A DNA stretch of 43,964 nucleotides from an uncultured Oscillospiraceae bacterium (GCA_910579965.1 CAJTWF010000022.1:1-43964); one strand, 5' to 3'. Shown: positions 23,153 through 39,090, numbered from the stretch's first letter. Notes: generated by a model not told the origin, from the letters alone. A program made the numbers and translations.

Positions 23153-24006
23153 ATGGGCTCACCTCGTTCTTCCAATATGTGATACACGCTGTCCCGGATG
23201 GCCGCGGCGGCGCTGCGGGGGGCCACCTTCCCCGGAAGGCCCGGGGCCCGGATGACCCGGCGGCCCAGGGCCCTGGCGGCGTCAAAGTCCACGCCGCCGG
23301 GCGCGGAGGCCAGCTCCAGAATCACGCAGTCCGCCTTCGTCTCCCGCAGCCGGGAGCCGTCCAGGACGAGGGAGGGCACGGTGTTGAAGATCAGGTCAAA
23401 CTCCCCCAGCTCCCCGGCCAGGGCCGCGGTGCGCAGGCCCCGGCAGCCGGTGGCCTCGATCCACGCCAGATCGCTGTAGCGCCGGGCGGACACAGCTGTC
23501 CGGGCCCCCAGTGCCGGCAGCATCCGGGCCAGGAGCTTTCCGATCCTGCCGTAGCCGATAATCAGGCAGCGGCTGGCGTGGATGGTGCGGTCCGTGGCCT
23601 CCATGGCCAGCTGGAGGGCGCCCTCCGCCGTGGGCACGGCGTTGGCGATCTGGGTCTCCTCCCGATCGTAGTAGTCCAGCAGAGTCAGGCCGAAATCCGT
23701 CATCAGCCGGCCGCTCAGCTCCTCCGTCATGCCGCCCAGCAGCAGCTGGTCATAGCGCAGGCGGGGCCAGAGCTGCTCCGCGCCCAGCTCCGTGTCCGTC
23801 AGCGGCAGATTCAGGTTCCCCGCCCGGCACACCGGCAGGGGCAGCAGCACCAGACCGGCCTCCAGAGCCTGGTTAAGGGGCGCCGGGTTGGGTCCGTCCC
23901 CCTGCTCCAGCCCCCAGCTCACCACGTCCAGGCCGTCCTCCAGCAGGAGTCGGGCCAGACACACCTGCCGCATATCGCCGCCCAGTACGGCGATGGTTCG
24001 TTTCAT
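23149..24006 (-). CDS. dpaA: Dipicolinate synthase subunit A
   Basis: A 285-residue NAD(P)-binding subunit (SpoVFA). The N-terminus TIAVLGGDMRQVCLARLL is the family start, and a Rossmann motif CLIIGYGRIGKLLARML lies in the middle, followed by VSARRYSDLAWIEATG and DLIFNTVPSLVLD. The start at 24006 is preceded by GAGGGGGG at a good distance; an ATG two codons upstream lies closer to it. A sigma-E/sigma-K-like -10, CATACACT, lies at 24027-24034 on the minus strand, but no good -35 is visible. Expected in the mother cell late in sporulation. Confidence 0.94.
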   Translation of the reverse strand: MKRTIAVLGGDMRQVCLARLLLEDGLDVVSWGLEQGDGPNPAPLNQALEAGLVLLPLPVCRAGNLNLPLTDTELGAEQLWPRLRYDQLLLGGMTEELSGRLMTDFGLTLLDYYDREETQIANAVPTAEGALQLAMEATDRTIHASRCLIIGYGRIGKLLARMLPALGARTAVSARRYSDLAWIEATGCRGLRTAALAGELGEFDLIFNTVPSLVLDGSRLRETKADCVILELASAPGGVDFDAARALGRRVIRAPGLPGKVAPRSAAAAIRDSVYHILEERGEPI

Positions 24007-24054
24007 ACACATCCCCCCTCTGCTCCAGTGTATGCGCCGGCGGGCAAAGAGGAA

Positions 24055-24085
24055 CCGCCCGCCGGGAGGTTCTCCCGGCGGGCGG
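24055..24085 (-). terminator. Intrinsic terminator of darA
   Basis: A perfect 13-bp GC-rich stem (24055-24067 with 24073-24085, loop GGTTC), followed on the minus strand by TTCCTCTTT. It separates darA from the dpaA promoter region. Confidence 0.7.
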
Positions 24086-24130
24086 CTCAAGATGGCTGGA
24101 ACGCCCTGCGGCGGCGTCCAGAGGCAGTCG

Positions 24131-24487
24131 TTAATACTTGTGGATGTCCTCCAGGTCCATGACAAACACCACCACGCCGCCCACGCTCATCTGCACGGGC
24201 ATCATGGGGATGGAGGGGTTGGGGCCTCCCGCCGACATGGACAGGTTGGAGTAGGTCATCTGCTGCCGCCGTCCGGCGCACCGCTTCAGGATATCCAGAA
24301 CGGCCTGCATCTGATGCTCCTCCACGCCGATCATCAGCGTCATGCTCCGCTTTTTCAGGAAACCGCCGGTGGAGCTGAGGACAGTGGCAAAGAACCCGCT
24401 CCGGTTCAGATCGTCCACAGTCTCCGCGTAGTCGTCGCCCTGGATCACCGCCAGCAGCATCTTCTTTTTGCTTTTCTCCGTGTCCAT
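24131..24487 (-). CDS. darA: Cyclic-di-AMP receptor DarA (PII-like)
   Basis: A 118-residue PII-like protein of the DarA/PstA family (former DUF970), which binds cyclic di-AMP as a trimer. Recognisable parts are LLAVIQGDDYAETVDDLNRSGF, the T-loop-like STGGFLKKRSMTLMIGVEE, and the C-terminal VGGVVVFVMDLEDIHKY. The start at 24487 has AGAGGTG six bases upstream; a GTG at 24496 lies inside that site. It is transcribed alone from a TATAAT promoter. Its partners and output are not clear in Bacillus either. Confidence 0.92.
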   Translation of the reverse strand: MDTEKSKKKMLLAVIQGDDYAETVDDLNRSGFFATVLSSTGGFLKKRSMTLMIGVEEHQMQAVLDILKRCAGRRQQMTYSNLSMSAGGPNPSIPMMPVQMSVGGVVVFVMDLEDIHKY

Positions 24488-24537
24488 GAATGTCACCTCT
24501 TCTCTCAGGATATCCCCGCAAGGGGATCTATATCTCT

Positions 24538-24565
24538 ATTATACCGCGCCTGGAAGGATTTGCAA
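24538..24565 (-). promoter_or_regulatory. Promoter of darA
   Basis: On the minus strand TTGCAA (24560-24565), a 16-base spacer and a perfect TATAAT (24538-24543), about 50 bases before the darA start. Confidence 0.8.
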
Positions 24566-24618
24566 GAAAAATCTGGCGGCGGGGGAAAATTCTCTTGTTT
24601 CGGCCCCCGCTCAGGGCC

Positions 24619-25455
24619 TCACGCCTCCCCCAGCAGCCTGCGCAGCATGGCGATCTCCTCCCCGTGGCCCTTGTCGTCGGTGGGGGTCTCCAGGAGGAAG
24701 GGGAGATGCCTCAGGGACGGGTGGGCGATGATGCGCACAATGGCCTCCGTGCCGATGGTCCCCTGGCCGATGAGGGCGTGGCGGTCCTTCCGGGCCCCCA
24801 GGGGGTTCATGCTGTCGTTGACGTGGACCGCCTTGAGCCGGTCCAGTCCGATGATCCGGTCAAACACCTCCAGCACCTGGTCCAGATGGTTTGTCACGTC
24901 GTAGCCCCCGTCGGAGACATGGCAGGTGTCCAGGCACACCCCCAGCCGGTCCCCGCACTGGGCCATGTCCAGGATGGTCCGCAGCTCCTCGAATTTTCCG
25001 CCGATCTCGCTGCCCTTGCCGGCCATGGTCTCCAGCAGCACCGTGGTCTGCAAGCCGGGCTGGACCACCCGGTCCAGCATGTCCGCGATCTGGCGGCACC
25101 CGGTCTCCACCCCCTGGCCTACGTGGCTGCCCGGATGGAAGTTGTAGTAGTTGCCCGGCAGGTGCTCCATCAGCGCCAGGTCCCCGGCCATCATCTCCGC
25201 CGCCAGAGCCCGGATGCCCTCGTCCTTGGAGCAGGGGTTCATGATATAGGGGGCGTGGGCCACAATGGGGCCAAAGCCGTTCTCCGCCATCAGCTCCCGC
25301 AGCCGTCCCAGGTCCGCCGGGTCAACGGCCTTGGCCCGGGCCCCCCGGGGGTTGCGGACAAAGCACTGGAAGGTGTTGGCCCCGATGGCCAGGGCCGCCT
25401 TCCCCATCTTGTGGAACCCGCCCGAGGAGGACAGGTGCGCGCCTAAATAGGTCAT
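24619..25455 (-). CDS. nfo: Endonuclease IV
   Basis: A 278-residue AP endonuclease that cuts DNA 5' to abasic sites in base-excision repair; in Bacillus it also protects spore DNA. It is a TIM barrel with three zinc ions, and the ligand motifs are visible: GAHLSSSGG, VAHAPYIMN, FHPGSHVGQG, VLLETMAGKGSE, GVCLDTCHVSDGGYD, AVHVNDSMNPLGARKDRHALIGQG and LLETPTDD. The start overlaps the cca stop by 4 bases (ATGA), so both genes are co-transcribed. Confidence 0.96.
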   Translation of the reverse strand: MTYLGAHLSSSGGFHKMGKAALAIGANTFQCFVRNPRGARAKAVDPADLGRLRELMAENGFGPIVAHAPYIMNPCSKDEGIRALAAEMMAGDLALMEHLPGNYYNFHPGSHVGQGVETGCRQIADMLDRVVQPGLQTTVLLETMAGKGSEIGGKFEELRTILDMAQCGDRLGVCLDTCHVSDGGYDVTNHLDQVLEVFDRIIGLDRLKAVHVNDSMNPLGARKDRHALIGQGTIGTEAIVRIIAHPSLRHLPFLLETPTDDKGHGEEIAMLRRLLGEA

Positions 25456-26777
25456 AGCAGTTTCTCCTTTGCATACTCCAATAAAATCTCCCGGTCATTG
25501 GGCAGCCGTTCGTCCATGACCTGGTCCAGAAGCGCCTCCAGGCCCCGGCCCACCGCCGGCCCCTCCAAGCCCAGCCCGGTAAGGTCCCCGCCCCGGACCG
25601 CCAGCTGCCGGAGGGAGAAGCAGCCCCCCTCCTGGAGCACCAGCCTCAGCAGGTCCTCCCACTGGCGGAGGAGGACCTGCCGGTCCCGAAATGCCTCCGC
25701 CTGGGCCAGATTGTCCGCCCGCTTCACCGCCAGCAGCAGCCGCAGCGTCTCCTCCCCGTACCGGTTCAGATTCCGCCGCACGCTCTTCTCGCTCAGGGGA
25801 AGCTCGCAGTCGTGGCGCTCCACCAGGGTGAGGATGGTTTTCTGGCTGTGGTTGTCAAAGCGGAGGCGGTCCAGAATTCCCTCCGCCAGGGCCGCGCTGC
25901 GCCGCCAGTGGCCGTAGAAGTGGCCCCGGCCCTCCCCGTCCAGGGAGAAGGCGTCCGGCTTGCCCAGATCGTGGAGCAGCAGAGCCCAGCGCAGCACCGG
26001 CTGCGGCGGCGCGGCGGCCACCGCCCGGGCCGTGTGCTCCCACACGTCCCAGCAGTGGTAGCGGCTGCGCTGGTCAAAGCCCACGCAGGGCAGGATCTCC
26101 GGCAGGGGCGCGCCCAGCACGTCCGGATACGCCAGCAGCACCGGCAGCACCGTTTCCCCGCACAGCATCCCTGTCAGCTCTGTCCGGATACGCTCCGGCG
26201 CGATCCGCTCCAGCAGGGGGGCGCACCGCCGGAGGGCCCGCTCTGTCTCCGGCGCAGCCTCCAGCCCCAGCCGGGCGGCAAAGCGGAGGCCCCGGAGGAT
26301 GCGCAGTCCGTCCTCCCGGAACCGCTCCTCCGCAGCGCCCACCGCCCGCAGCGTCCGGCGCTCCAGATCCGCCCGGCCGCCGAAGGGGTCCAGGACCTCC
26401 CCCCGCCGGTTCACAGCAATGGCGTTCACCGTGAAGTCCCGGCGGGACAGGTCCTCCCGGATGGAGCCGGTGAAATCCACATGCTCCGGGCGGCGGCCGT
26501 CCAGGTAGATCCCGTCCCGGCGGAAGGTGGTCACCTCCACCCCCGCGCCGGGCCCCGTCTTTACGGTGACGGTGCCGTGCTGGAGACCCGTGGGCAGGGC
26601 CCGGGGGGCGAAGAGGGCCAGGACCCTCTCCGGGGGCGCGCTGGAGGCCACGTCCCAGTCCCCGGCCTCCCGGCCCAGCAGCGCGTCCCGCACCGCGCCC
26701 CCCACGCACCACGCCTCAAAGCCCGCCGCCTCCAGGCGCTCCAATATCTCCTCCACCGCCGCAGGTATTCGCAGCAC
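25452..26777 (-). CDS. cca: CCA tRNA nucleotidyltransferase with HD domain
   Basis: A 441-residue class II nucleotidyltransferase that adds or repairs the CCA end of tRNAs. Head-domain motifs are CVGGAVRDALLG, GDWDVASS with the catalytic acidic pair, and RRDFTVNAIAVN; the neck motif EDGLRILRGLRFAARLG follows. A C-terminal HD phosphohydrolase domain (HCWDVWEHTA, LLHDLGKPDAFSLD, GHFYGHWRRSA) may have phosphatase activity. The start is GTG at 26777, chosen for AAGGAGG eight bases upstream. In this window all complete tRNA genes encode CCA, so the enzyme mainly repairs. It heads a cca-nfo operon, divergent from murC. Confidence 0.93.
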   Translation of the reverse strand: MLRIPAAVEEILERLEAAGFEAWCVGGAVRDALLGREAGDWDVASSAPPERVLALFAPRALPTGLQHGTVTVKTGPGAGVEVTTFRRDGIYLDGRRPEHVDFTGSIREDLSRRDFTVNAIAVNRRGEVLDPFGGRADLERRTLRAVGAAEERFREDGLRILRGLRFAARLGLEAAPETERALRRCAPLLERIAPERIRTELTGMLCGETVLPVLLAYPDVLGAPLPEILPCVGFDQRSRYHCWDVWEHTARAVAAAPPQPVLRWALLLHDLGKPDAFSLDGEGRGHFYGHWRRSAALAEGILDRLRFDNHSQKTILTLVERHDCELPLSEKSVRRNLNRYGEETLRLLLAVKRADNLAQAEAFRDRQVLLRQWEDLLRLVLQEGGCFSLRQLAVRGGDLTGLGLEGPAVGRGLEALLDQVMDERLPNDREILLEYAKEKLL

Positions 26778-26861
26778 CGCCGCCGCCTCCTTTTTTCAAA
26801 ACATGGTCCGCTGCCGGTTATTTTCCGCCAAAAACAGGCATAGTATGAGTGGAAATACTTC

Positions 26862-26890
26862 TTGCGCACCGTGGCTTCTTATAGTATAAT
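26862..26890 (+). promoter_or_regulatory. Promoter of murC
   Basis: TTGCGC (26862-26867), a 17-base spacer and a perfect TATAAT (26885-26890), 62 bases before the murC start. Confidence 0.85.
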
Positions 26891-26952
26891 ACATTCTTGC
26901 AAAAAAGGCAAATACCGGCAAACTTTTTGCCGTTCGGGAAGGAACCTGTTCC

Positions 26953-28344
26953 ATGACCCATATTAACACCAAAATCGCCTCCTACATCGCTCCTGGCCGC
27001 CGGGTCCATCTGGCGGGCATCGGCGGCGTGTCCATGAGCCCTCTGGCGGAGGTGCTCCACGGCATGGGCCTCCTGGTCCAGGGCAGTGACCAGGCCGACA
27101 GCGCCGCCGTGGCCCGGCTGCGCTCGCTGGGCATTGCCGTCCACGTGGGCCACGAGGCCAGCGACATCGACGGCGCGGAGTTCGTGGTGCGCACCGCCGC
27201 CATCCACGACGACAACCCGGAGATTGCCGCCGCCCGGGCCCTGGGGATCCCGGTCTTTGAGCGGGCGGAGGCCTGGGGAGCCATCATGCGGCAGTATGAG
27301 AACGCCCTGTGCATCGCCGGCACCCACGGCAAGACCACCACCACCTCCATGGCCACCCACATCTTCATGGCCGCCCAGGCGGACCCCACGGTGATGATCG
27401 GCGGCACCCTGCCCATGCTCCACAGCGGCTACCGGGTGGGCGGCGGGCAGACCATCATCCTGGAGTCCTGCGAGTACTGCAACAGCTTTCTCAGCTTCTT
27501 CCCCACCGTGGCGGTGATTCTGAACATTGAGGAGGACCATCTGGACTTCTTCAAGGACCTGGAGGACATCAAGGCCTCCTTCCGCCGCTTCGCCCAGCTG
27601 ACGCCGCCGGAGGGCCGGGTGGTGGCCAACGCAGACGACAAAAACACCATGGACGCCCTGGCGGGCCTGTCCCTGTTCACCTTCGGCTTTTCGGAGGGGG
27701 CGGACTGCCGGGCGGAGAACCTCGCCTGGCGTCAGGGCCGGGGGGAGTTCGATATCGTGGTGGACGGCGCGCTCTACACCCACCTGTCTCTGGACGTGGC
27801 GGGGCGGCACAACGTGTACAACGCCCTGGCCGCCGCCGCGGCCGCCTACGCCCTGGGCGTACCCGGGGAGGCGGTGCGCCGGGGGCTGGAGGCATTCTCC
27901 GGCGCGGGCCGGCGGTTTGAGTACAAGGGGGAGGTAAACGGAGCCCGGATCTACGACGACTACGCCCACCATCCCGGAGAGCTCCACGCCCTGCTGGAGA
28001 TGGCCCGGACCCTGGACTGCCGCCGGGTGATCTGCGCCTTCCAGCCCCACACCTATACCCGCACCCGGGCCCTGTTTGACGACTTTGTGCGGGAGCTGAA
28101 GGCCGCTGACGTGGTGGTGCTCACGGAGATCTTCGCCGCCCGGGAGATCAACACCATCGGCATCTCCTCCCGGGATCTGGCCGCCCAAATCCCCGGCGCC
28201 CTCTACTGCCCCACCCTGGAGGACGCGGCGGAGAAGCTGCGGGAGCTGGCCCAGCCCGGGGATCTCATCCTCACCGTGGGGGCCGGAGACATCTACACCG
28301 TGGGGGAGGCCCTGGCCGCCGTCCCCTGCCCCGCCTGCTCCTGA
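26953..28344 (+). CDS. murC: UDP-N-acetylmuramate-L-alanine ligase
   Basis: A 463-residue cytoplasmic enzyme that adds L-alanine to UDP-MurNAc, the first amino acid of the peptidoglycan stem peptide. The N-terminal domain has VHLAGIGGVSMSPLAEVL; the ATP loop GTHGKTTT is at 123-130; central-domain motifs ILESCEYCNSFLSFFP and ILNIEEDHLDFF follow, and the C-terminal domain has YDDYAHHPGEL and AFQPHTYTRT. The length is normal. Ribosome binding site GGGAAGGA. A palindromic repeat element begins at the last base of its stop codon. It is a single-gene unit here. Confidence 0.96.
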   Translation: MTHINTKIASYIAPGRRVHLAGIGGVSMSPLAEVLHGMGLLVQGSDQADSAAVARLRSLGIAVHVGHEASDIDGAEFVVRTAAIHDDNPEIAAARALGIPVFERAEAWGAIMRQYENALCIAGTHGKTTTTSMATHIFMAAQADPTVMIGGTLPMLHSGYRVGGGQTIILESCEYCNSFLSFFPTVAVILNIEEDHLDFFKDLEDIKASFRRFAQLTPPEGRVVANADDKNTMDALAGLSLFTFGFSEGADCRAENLAWRQGRGEFDIVVDGALYTHLSLDVAGRHNVYNALAAAAAAYALGVPGEAVRRGLEAFSGAGRRFEYKGEVNGARIYDDYAHHPGELHALLEMARTLDCRRVICAFQPHTYTRTRALFDDFVRELKAADVVVLTEIFAAREINTIGISSRDLAAQIPGALYCPTLEDAAEKLRELAQPGDLILTVGAGDIYTVGEALAAVPCPACS

Positions 28345-28506
28345 GAGCCTGTTTAATATCTCGACGTGTATGGATTGGCGAGTGGATTTTTTGCCCTGCA
28401 AGGCAAAAATCCGCAGGCATCCTGACGGATGGCAAGGATTTTTAACGCAGTCAGGGCGGAAAATACGCCGCCAAGACATGCGCGGGGGAGATGTTAAACA
28501 GGCTCT
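28344..28506. repeat. 163-bp inverted-repeat element (MITE- or REP-like)
   Basis: The element begins AGAGCCTGTTTAA and ends TTAAACAGGCTCT, so its ends are perfect inverted repeats of 13 bp, with weaker pairing (ATCTC/GAGAT) further in. Inside, GGATTTTTTGCC (28384-28395) pairs with GGCAAAAATCC (28102 offset, 28402-28412). No coding frame is credible. It abuts the murC stop. No clear target-site duplication is seen. Such short non-coding elements with terminal repeats are usually multicopy; copy number cannot be tested here. Confidence 0.65.
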
Positions 28507-28574
28507 AAGCGATTAGAGCGGGCCGGCAGCGGGGAAAACAGGGTCAGGCGCCGCTATTTTGAATTTGAAAAAGT

Positions 28575-28613
28575 CAGCCCGCCGGATGGAAGCATCCGGC
28601 GGGCTGGTTTTTA
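28575..28613. terminator. Terminator of rpoC
   Basis: A perfect 14-bp stem (28575-28588 with 28593-28606, loop GAAG) lies 34 bases past the rpoC stop. On the minus strand it is followed by ACTTTTTC and on the plus strand by GTTTTTA, so it may act both ways. Confidence 0.88.
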
Positions 28614-28639
28614 TGCTTCTTTTGGGGGAAAAGGGGCGC

Positions 28640-32284
<3,645 letters not shown>

Positions 32285-32302
32285 ATTTTCGGCTCCTCCT
32301 CC

Positions 32303-36007
<3,705 letters not shown>

Positions 36008-36242
36008 CTTGTTACACTCATCTGCCTTTCTGCGCTCCCGGCGCGCCCTGACAGGCGGGGCGTTCCGGACGCCGTTTTCTCCGGGCGCCTTGGATGCGCA
36101 CGGAGGCGTTGATACTTTTACTCAAAATTCCTCTTGCCTTTTTCGTGAGAAACTGCTATACTGTGGTCATCAGGTGGAGGTTATCCCTCCGCCAGAGCGT
36201 ATATAAGCATCTCAGTTTACCATTTTATGCTTGCCTTGTCAA
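36008..36242 (-). promoter_or_regulatory. Promoter and long leader of rpoB-rpoC
   Basis: On the minus strand TTGACA (36237-36242), a 17-base spacer and TAAACT (36214-36219) form a good promoter. The leader of about 200 bases can form small hairpins, for example GGAGG/CCTCC around ATAA near 36180 and GGCGTCC with GGAACGCC near 36070. No T-run follows them, so attenuation is not evident. Confidence 0.65.
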
Positions 36243-36305
36243 GCTGAATTTTGTCGGATTCAGGCGCGTCCGTCCCGGGGGCGGATGTTTTTTCCTCTCC
36301 GGGTC

Positions 36306-36334
36306 TTGACACAGGGCGGCGCATGTGGTACAAA
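36306..36334 (+). promoter_or_regulatory. Promoter of mntP
   Basis: A perfect TTGACA (36306-36311), a 17-base spacer and TACAAA (36329-36334). It is divergent from the rpoB promoter and starts transcription just before the manganese riboswitch. Confidence 0.7.
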
Positions 36335-36339
36335 GAATA

Positions 36340-36440
36340 TGCTTCATGAGGGAGTAGTGGCAGGGCGTTCCCCTGCGGCAAGTCAACAGGCTGGTCCGTC
36401 GGACCTGGCTTGCCCTTCATCCACGAGACGCATGTATGGC
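36340..36440 (+). ncRNA. yybP-ykoY manganese riboswitch
   Basis: The sequence matches the yybP-ykoY aptamer. It has the loop GAGGGAGTAG, stem GTGG (36357-36360) with CCAC (36421-36424), an inner hairpin CAGGG/CCCTG, then AAGTCAACAGG in the second conserved loop, hairpin GGTCC/GGACC, and the closing CGAGAC. The two conserved loops dock around Mn2+. It lies in the leader of mntP, a manganese exporter and a known target, before an intrinsic terminator, so manganese should switch the exporter on. Confidence 0.88.
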
Positions 36441-36462
36441 TGCGGGCCGTACATGGGATTGC

Positions 36463-36494
36463 GGTCAGGCGCGGCGGCGTCTGGCTCTTTTTTT
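36463..36494 (+). terminator. Expression-platform terminator of the mntP riboswitch
   Basis: GGTCAGGCGC (36463-36472) pairs fully with GCGTCTGGCT (36477-36486), counting G-U pairs, around GGCG, and is followed by seven Ts. It lies between the aptamer and mntP, as expected for transcriptional control. Confidence 0.8.
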
Positions 36495-36537
36495 GCCCGG
36501 GCAGGGCAGGGATTCCATCAAAAGGAGAGGTATGTAT

Positions 36538-37101
36538 ATGGGCTATGGCGCGCTGTTTCTCATCGGCGTAGGGCTGAGCATGGACGCCTTCGCGGCCTCC
36601 ATCTGCAAGGGGCTGGCCATGGGGCGGATACGCTGGCGGCAGGGGGCGGTCATCGCCCTGCTCTTCGGGGGCTTTCAGGCCCTCATGCCCCTGCTGGGCT
36701 GGGCCCTGGGCCGGCAGTTCGAGGGGTACATCACCAGCATTGACCACTGGATCGCCTTCCTGCTGCTGGGCTGGATCGGCGGAAAGATGGTCTGGGACGC
36801 CTTCCACGACGAGGGGGACTGCTGTCCGGCCGGATTCGATCTCCGGGAGGTGCTGATGCTGGCCGTGGCCACCAGCATCGACGCCCTGGCGGTGGGCGTC
36901 ACCTTCGCCTTTTTGAAGGTGGCCATCCTGCCGGCGGTGGGGCTCATCGGCTGCACCACCTTCGCCATCTCCCTGGCCGGCGTGTGGATCGGCAGCCGGT
37001 TCGGCAGCCGGTTCAAGGGGTGGGCCACCCTGGCGGGCGGCGTCATCCTGTGCCTGATCGGGCTGAAGATCCTGCTGGAGCACCTGGGATTTCTGGGCTG
37101 A
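36538..37101 (+). CDS. mntP: Manganese efflux pump MntP
   Basis: A 187-residue membrane protein with six helices (former DUF204), exporting Mn2+. The two conserved acidic motifs are present: GLSMDAFAASICKGLAMG in the first helix and ATSIDALAVGVTFAF in the fourth, each with an essential Asp. A cysteine pair lies in the central loop (GDCCPAG). The start at 36538 gives the family-like MGYGALFLIG; an ATG at 36532 is equally close to the AAGGAGAGG site. Control by the manganese riboswitch upstream supports the function. Confidence 0.93.
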   Translation: MGYGALFLIGVGLSMDAFAASICKGLAMGRIRWRQGAVIALLFGGFQALMPLLGWALGRQFEGYITSIDHWIAFLLLGWIGGKMVWDAFHDEGDCCPAGFDLREVLMLAVATSIDALAVGVTFAFLKVAILPAVGLIGCTTFAISLAGVWIGSRFGSRFKGWATLAGGVILCLIGLKILLEHLGFLG

Positions 37102-37164
37102 CGGGATAATGCGTTCCGTTTTGCGGAATACATATATAAAATACGGATTACGGAGGAGATTGCC

Positions 37165-38541
37165 ATGGTCAAGCTGTGGGAGCAGGAGGCCGCCGCCTGG
37201 CGGCTGGAGCTGGATTTGGACGGGGAGGCCCTTGCGCTGCGCATGGGAGATGAGGCGCGGCAGATGCGGGTGAGCCTGGGCAGCGCCGGCGCGCTGACGC
37301 CGGAGCTGGTGCGCCGGGCCGCCGCCAAGGCGGTGCAGTCCATGTGCCGGCTGGGCGCGGAGAGCGCGGCGGCGGACGTATCCCTCGTGGCGGAAAAGCT
37401 GGGGGAGGCCGGCGTGGCCGCCCTGGCCCAGGGCGCGGAGCTGGCGCGCTACCAGCCCAAGATGTGGAAGGAGAAGAAGGAGCGGCCCTTCACCCTGTAT
37501 CTGACCGGTACGGAGGCTGTGGACGGGGCCCGGGTCCTGGCGGAGAGCGCCGCGGTCACCGCCGGCGTCTGCTTTGCCCGGGATCTGGTCAACCTGCCGG
37601 CCAACAAGCTGACCCCGGAGATGATGGCCCAGCAGGTCACCCAGGCCGCCCAGGAGGCGGGGATGGAGACCCAGGTGCTGTGCGGGGAGGAGACCCGGGC
37701 TCTCGGCATGGAGGCCTACCACGCGGTGGGGGACAGCGCCGGCCATCCCCCCCGGCTCATCGTCCTGCGCTACCGGGGCGGCGCGGCCGGACAGGCCCCC
37801 CTGGCCCTGGTGGGCAAGGCCGTGTGCTTTGACACCGGCGGCTACTCCCTGAAGACCGCCCAGGGGATGCGGACCATGAAGTGCGACATGGCCGGCGGCG
37901 CGGCGGTGGCGGGGGCCATGCTGGCCCTGGCGAAGAACCATGTGCCGGTGAACGTGACGGCGGTGATCCCGGCGGTGGAGAACCGGATCTCCCCGGACAG
38001 CTTCCTCCCCGGCGACGTGATCGGCTCCATGGCCGGCAAGTCCATTGAGATCGGCAGCACGGACGCGGAGGGCCGGCTCATCCTGGCGGACGCCATCACC
38101 TACGCCATCACAAAGGAGGGCGCGGCCAAAGTGGTGGATATCGCCACCCTCACCGGGGCCATTGCCCGGATGCTGGGCGGCGTGGCGGCCGGCGTGATGG
38201 CCAATGACGACGGCTTCTATGACCAGCTCCAGGCCGCCGCCGGCCGGAGCGGAGAGAAGTTCTGGCGCATGCCCAACTACCCCGAGTACAAGAAGCTGAT
38301 CGAGAGCCCCCTGGCGGACCTCTACAACAGCAGCAACGACGGCTGCGGGGCCATTGCCGCGGGCATGTTCCTCTCCGCCTTTGCCGGGGACACCCCCTGG
38401 CTCCACCTGGACATCGCCGGCACCGCCTGGAACAGCGCCCACGGCCTGGAGTACCAGGGCAAGGGGGCCACCGGCATGGGGGTGACCACCCTGTACGAGC
38501 TGTGCCGGACCTGCGGAGCTGCGGAAAGAAGCGCGCAATGA
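37165..38541 (+). CDS. M17 family leucyl aminopeptidase
   Basis: A 458-residue M17 aminopeptidase that removes N-terminal residues from peptides; hexameric and cytoplasmic in the family. The N-terminal domain is variable. The catalytic domain has both metal-binding segments: VGKAVCFDTGGYSLK (Lys218, Asp223, Lys230) with MKCDMAGGAA (Asp241), and STDAEGRLILADA (Asp300, Glu302, Arg304). Most members read NTDAEGR; Ser replaces Asn here. DLVNLPANKLTPE is also typical. Ribosome binding site CGGAGGAG. It overlaps the next gene by 4 bases (ATGA). It is not the long PepA of E. coli (503 residues), so no firm symbol is given. Confidence 0.92.
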   Translation: MVKLWEQEAAAWRLELDLDGEALALRMGDEARQMRVSLGSAGALTPELVRRAAAKAVQSMCRLGAESAAADVSLVAEKLGEAGVAALAQGAELARYQPKMWKEKKERPFTLYLTGTEAVDGARVLAESAAVTAGVCFARDLVNLPANKLTPEMMAQQVTQAAQEAGMETQVLCGEETRALGMEAYHAVGDSAGHPPRLIVLRYRGGAAGQAPLALVGKAVCFDTGGYSLKTAQGMRTMKCDMAGGAAVAGAMLALAKNHVPVNVTAVIPAVENRISPDSFLPGDVIGSMAGKSIEIGSTDAEGRLILADAITYAITKEGAAKVVDIATLTGAIARMLGGVAAGVMANDDGFYDQLQAAAGRSGEKFWRMPNYPEYKKLIESPLADLYNSSNDGCGAIAAGMFLSAFAGDTPWLHLDIAGTAWNSAHGLEYQGKGATGMGVTTLYELCRTCGAAERSAQ

Positions 38542-39059
38542 AGTACCTGATAAAATATTTGATAGATTTTGCCGTGTTGATTCTCCTCTATGCTTTTGTC
38601 TTTTTCAGGAGGTGGAGGGCCCAGGGCAGAGACCGCCTGCTTGTCAACACCCTCATGTATGCATACCTCTCTCTGGTGCTCTGCTTTACCATGATGCCGG
38701 TAGTCGTATCCATCCCGTTCATGCTGGACCACCCCTATCAGCCCATGAATCTGGTGCCGTTTATTGATGTTTCTTTGGGGAGAGGGGACTTTTTCCGGCA
38801 GGTATGCTTGAACGTTGTCATGACCATGCCCTTCGGGTTCCTGTTTCCGCTGACCCGGGGCAAACGGACCCAATTTGGCGCAGCGCTGTTTTTCTGCTTT
38901 TTGATGAGCCTGGGCATTGAGCTGCTGCAGCCCTTCTTTGACCGCTCCTCGGACGTCACGGATCTGATTACGAATGTCATCGGTGGAGCGCTGGGCTATG
39001 GCCTTTATGTTGTTTTTAAGCCGGTTGCCTTTTGGATTTTGGATCGTTTGAAGACCTGA
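38538..39059 (+). CDS. VanZ-like family membrane protein
   Basis: A 173-residue protein with four hydrophobic helices (about 4-20, 37-62, 88-102 and 112-160). VanZ-family features are PMNLVPFIDVSLG, NVVMTMPFGFLFPLTRG, LMSLGIELLQPFFDRSSDVTDLITNVIGGALGY. VanZ of Enterococcus gives low-level teicoplanin resistance, but most homologues have no known role, and nothing here indicates resistance. The start overlaps the aminopeptidase stop (ATGA), so the genes are coupled. Its composition is more AT-rich than its neighbour's. Confidence 0.87.
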   Translation: MKYLIKYLIDFAVLILLYAFVFFRRWRAQGRDRLLVNTLMYAYLSLVLCFTMMPVVVSIPFMLDHPYQPMNLVPFIDVSLGRGDFFRQVCLNVVMTMPFGFLFPLTRGKRTQFGAALFFCFLMSLGIELLQPFFDRSSDVTDLITNVIGGALGYGLYVVFKPVAFWILDRLKT

Positions 39060-39090
39060 TGACAGGCCGTTTTGCGGTAGATTCCAGCTT

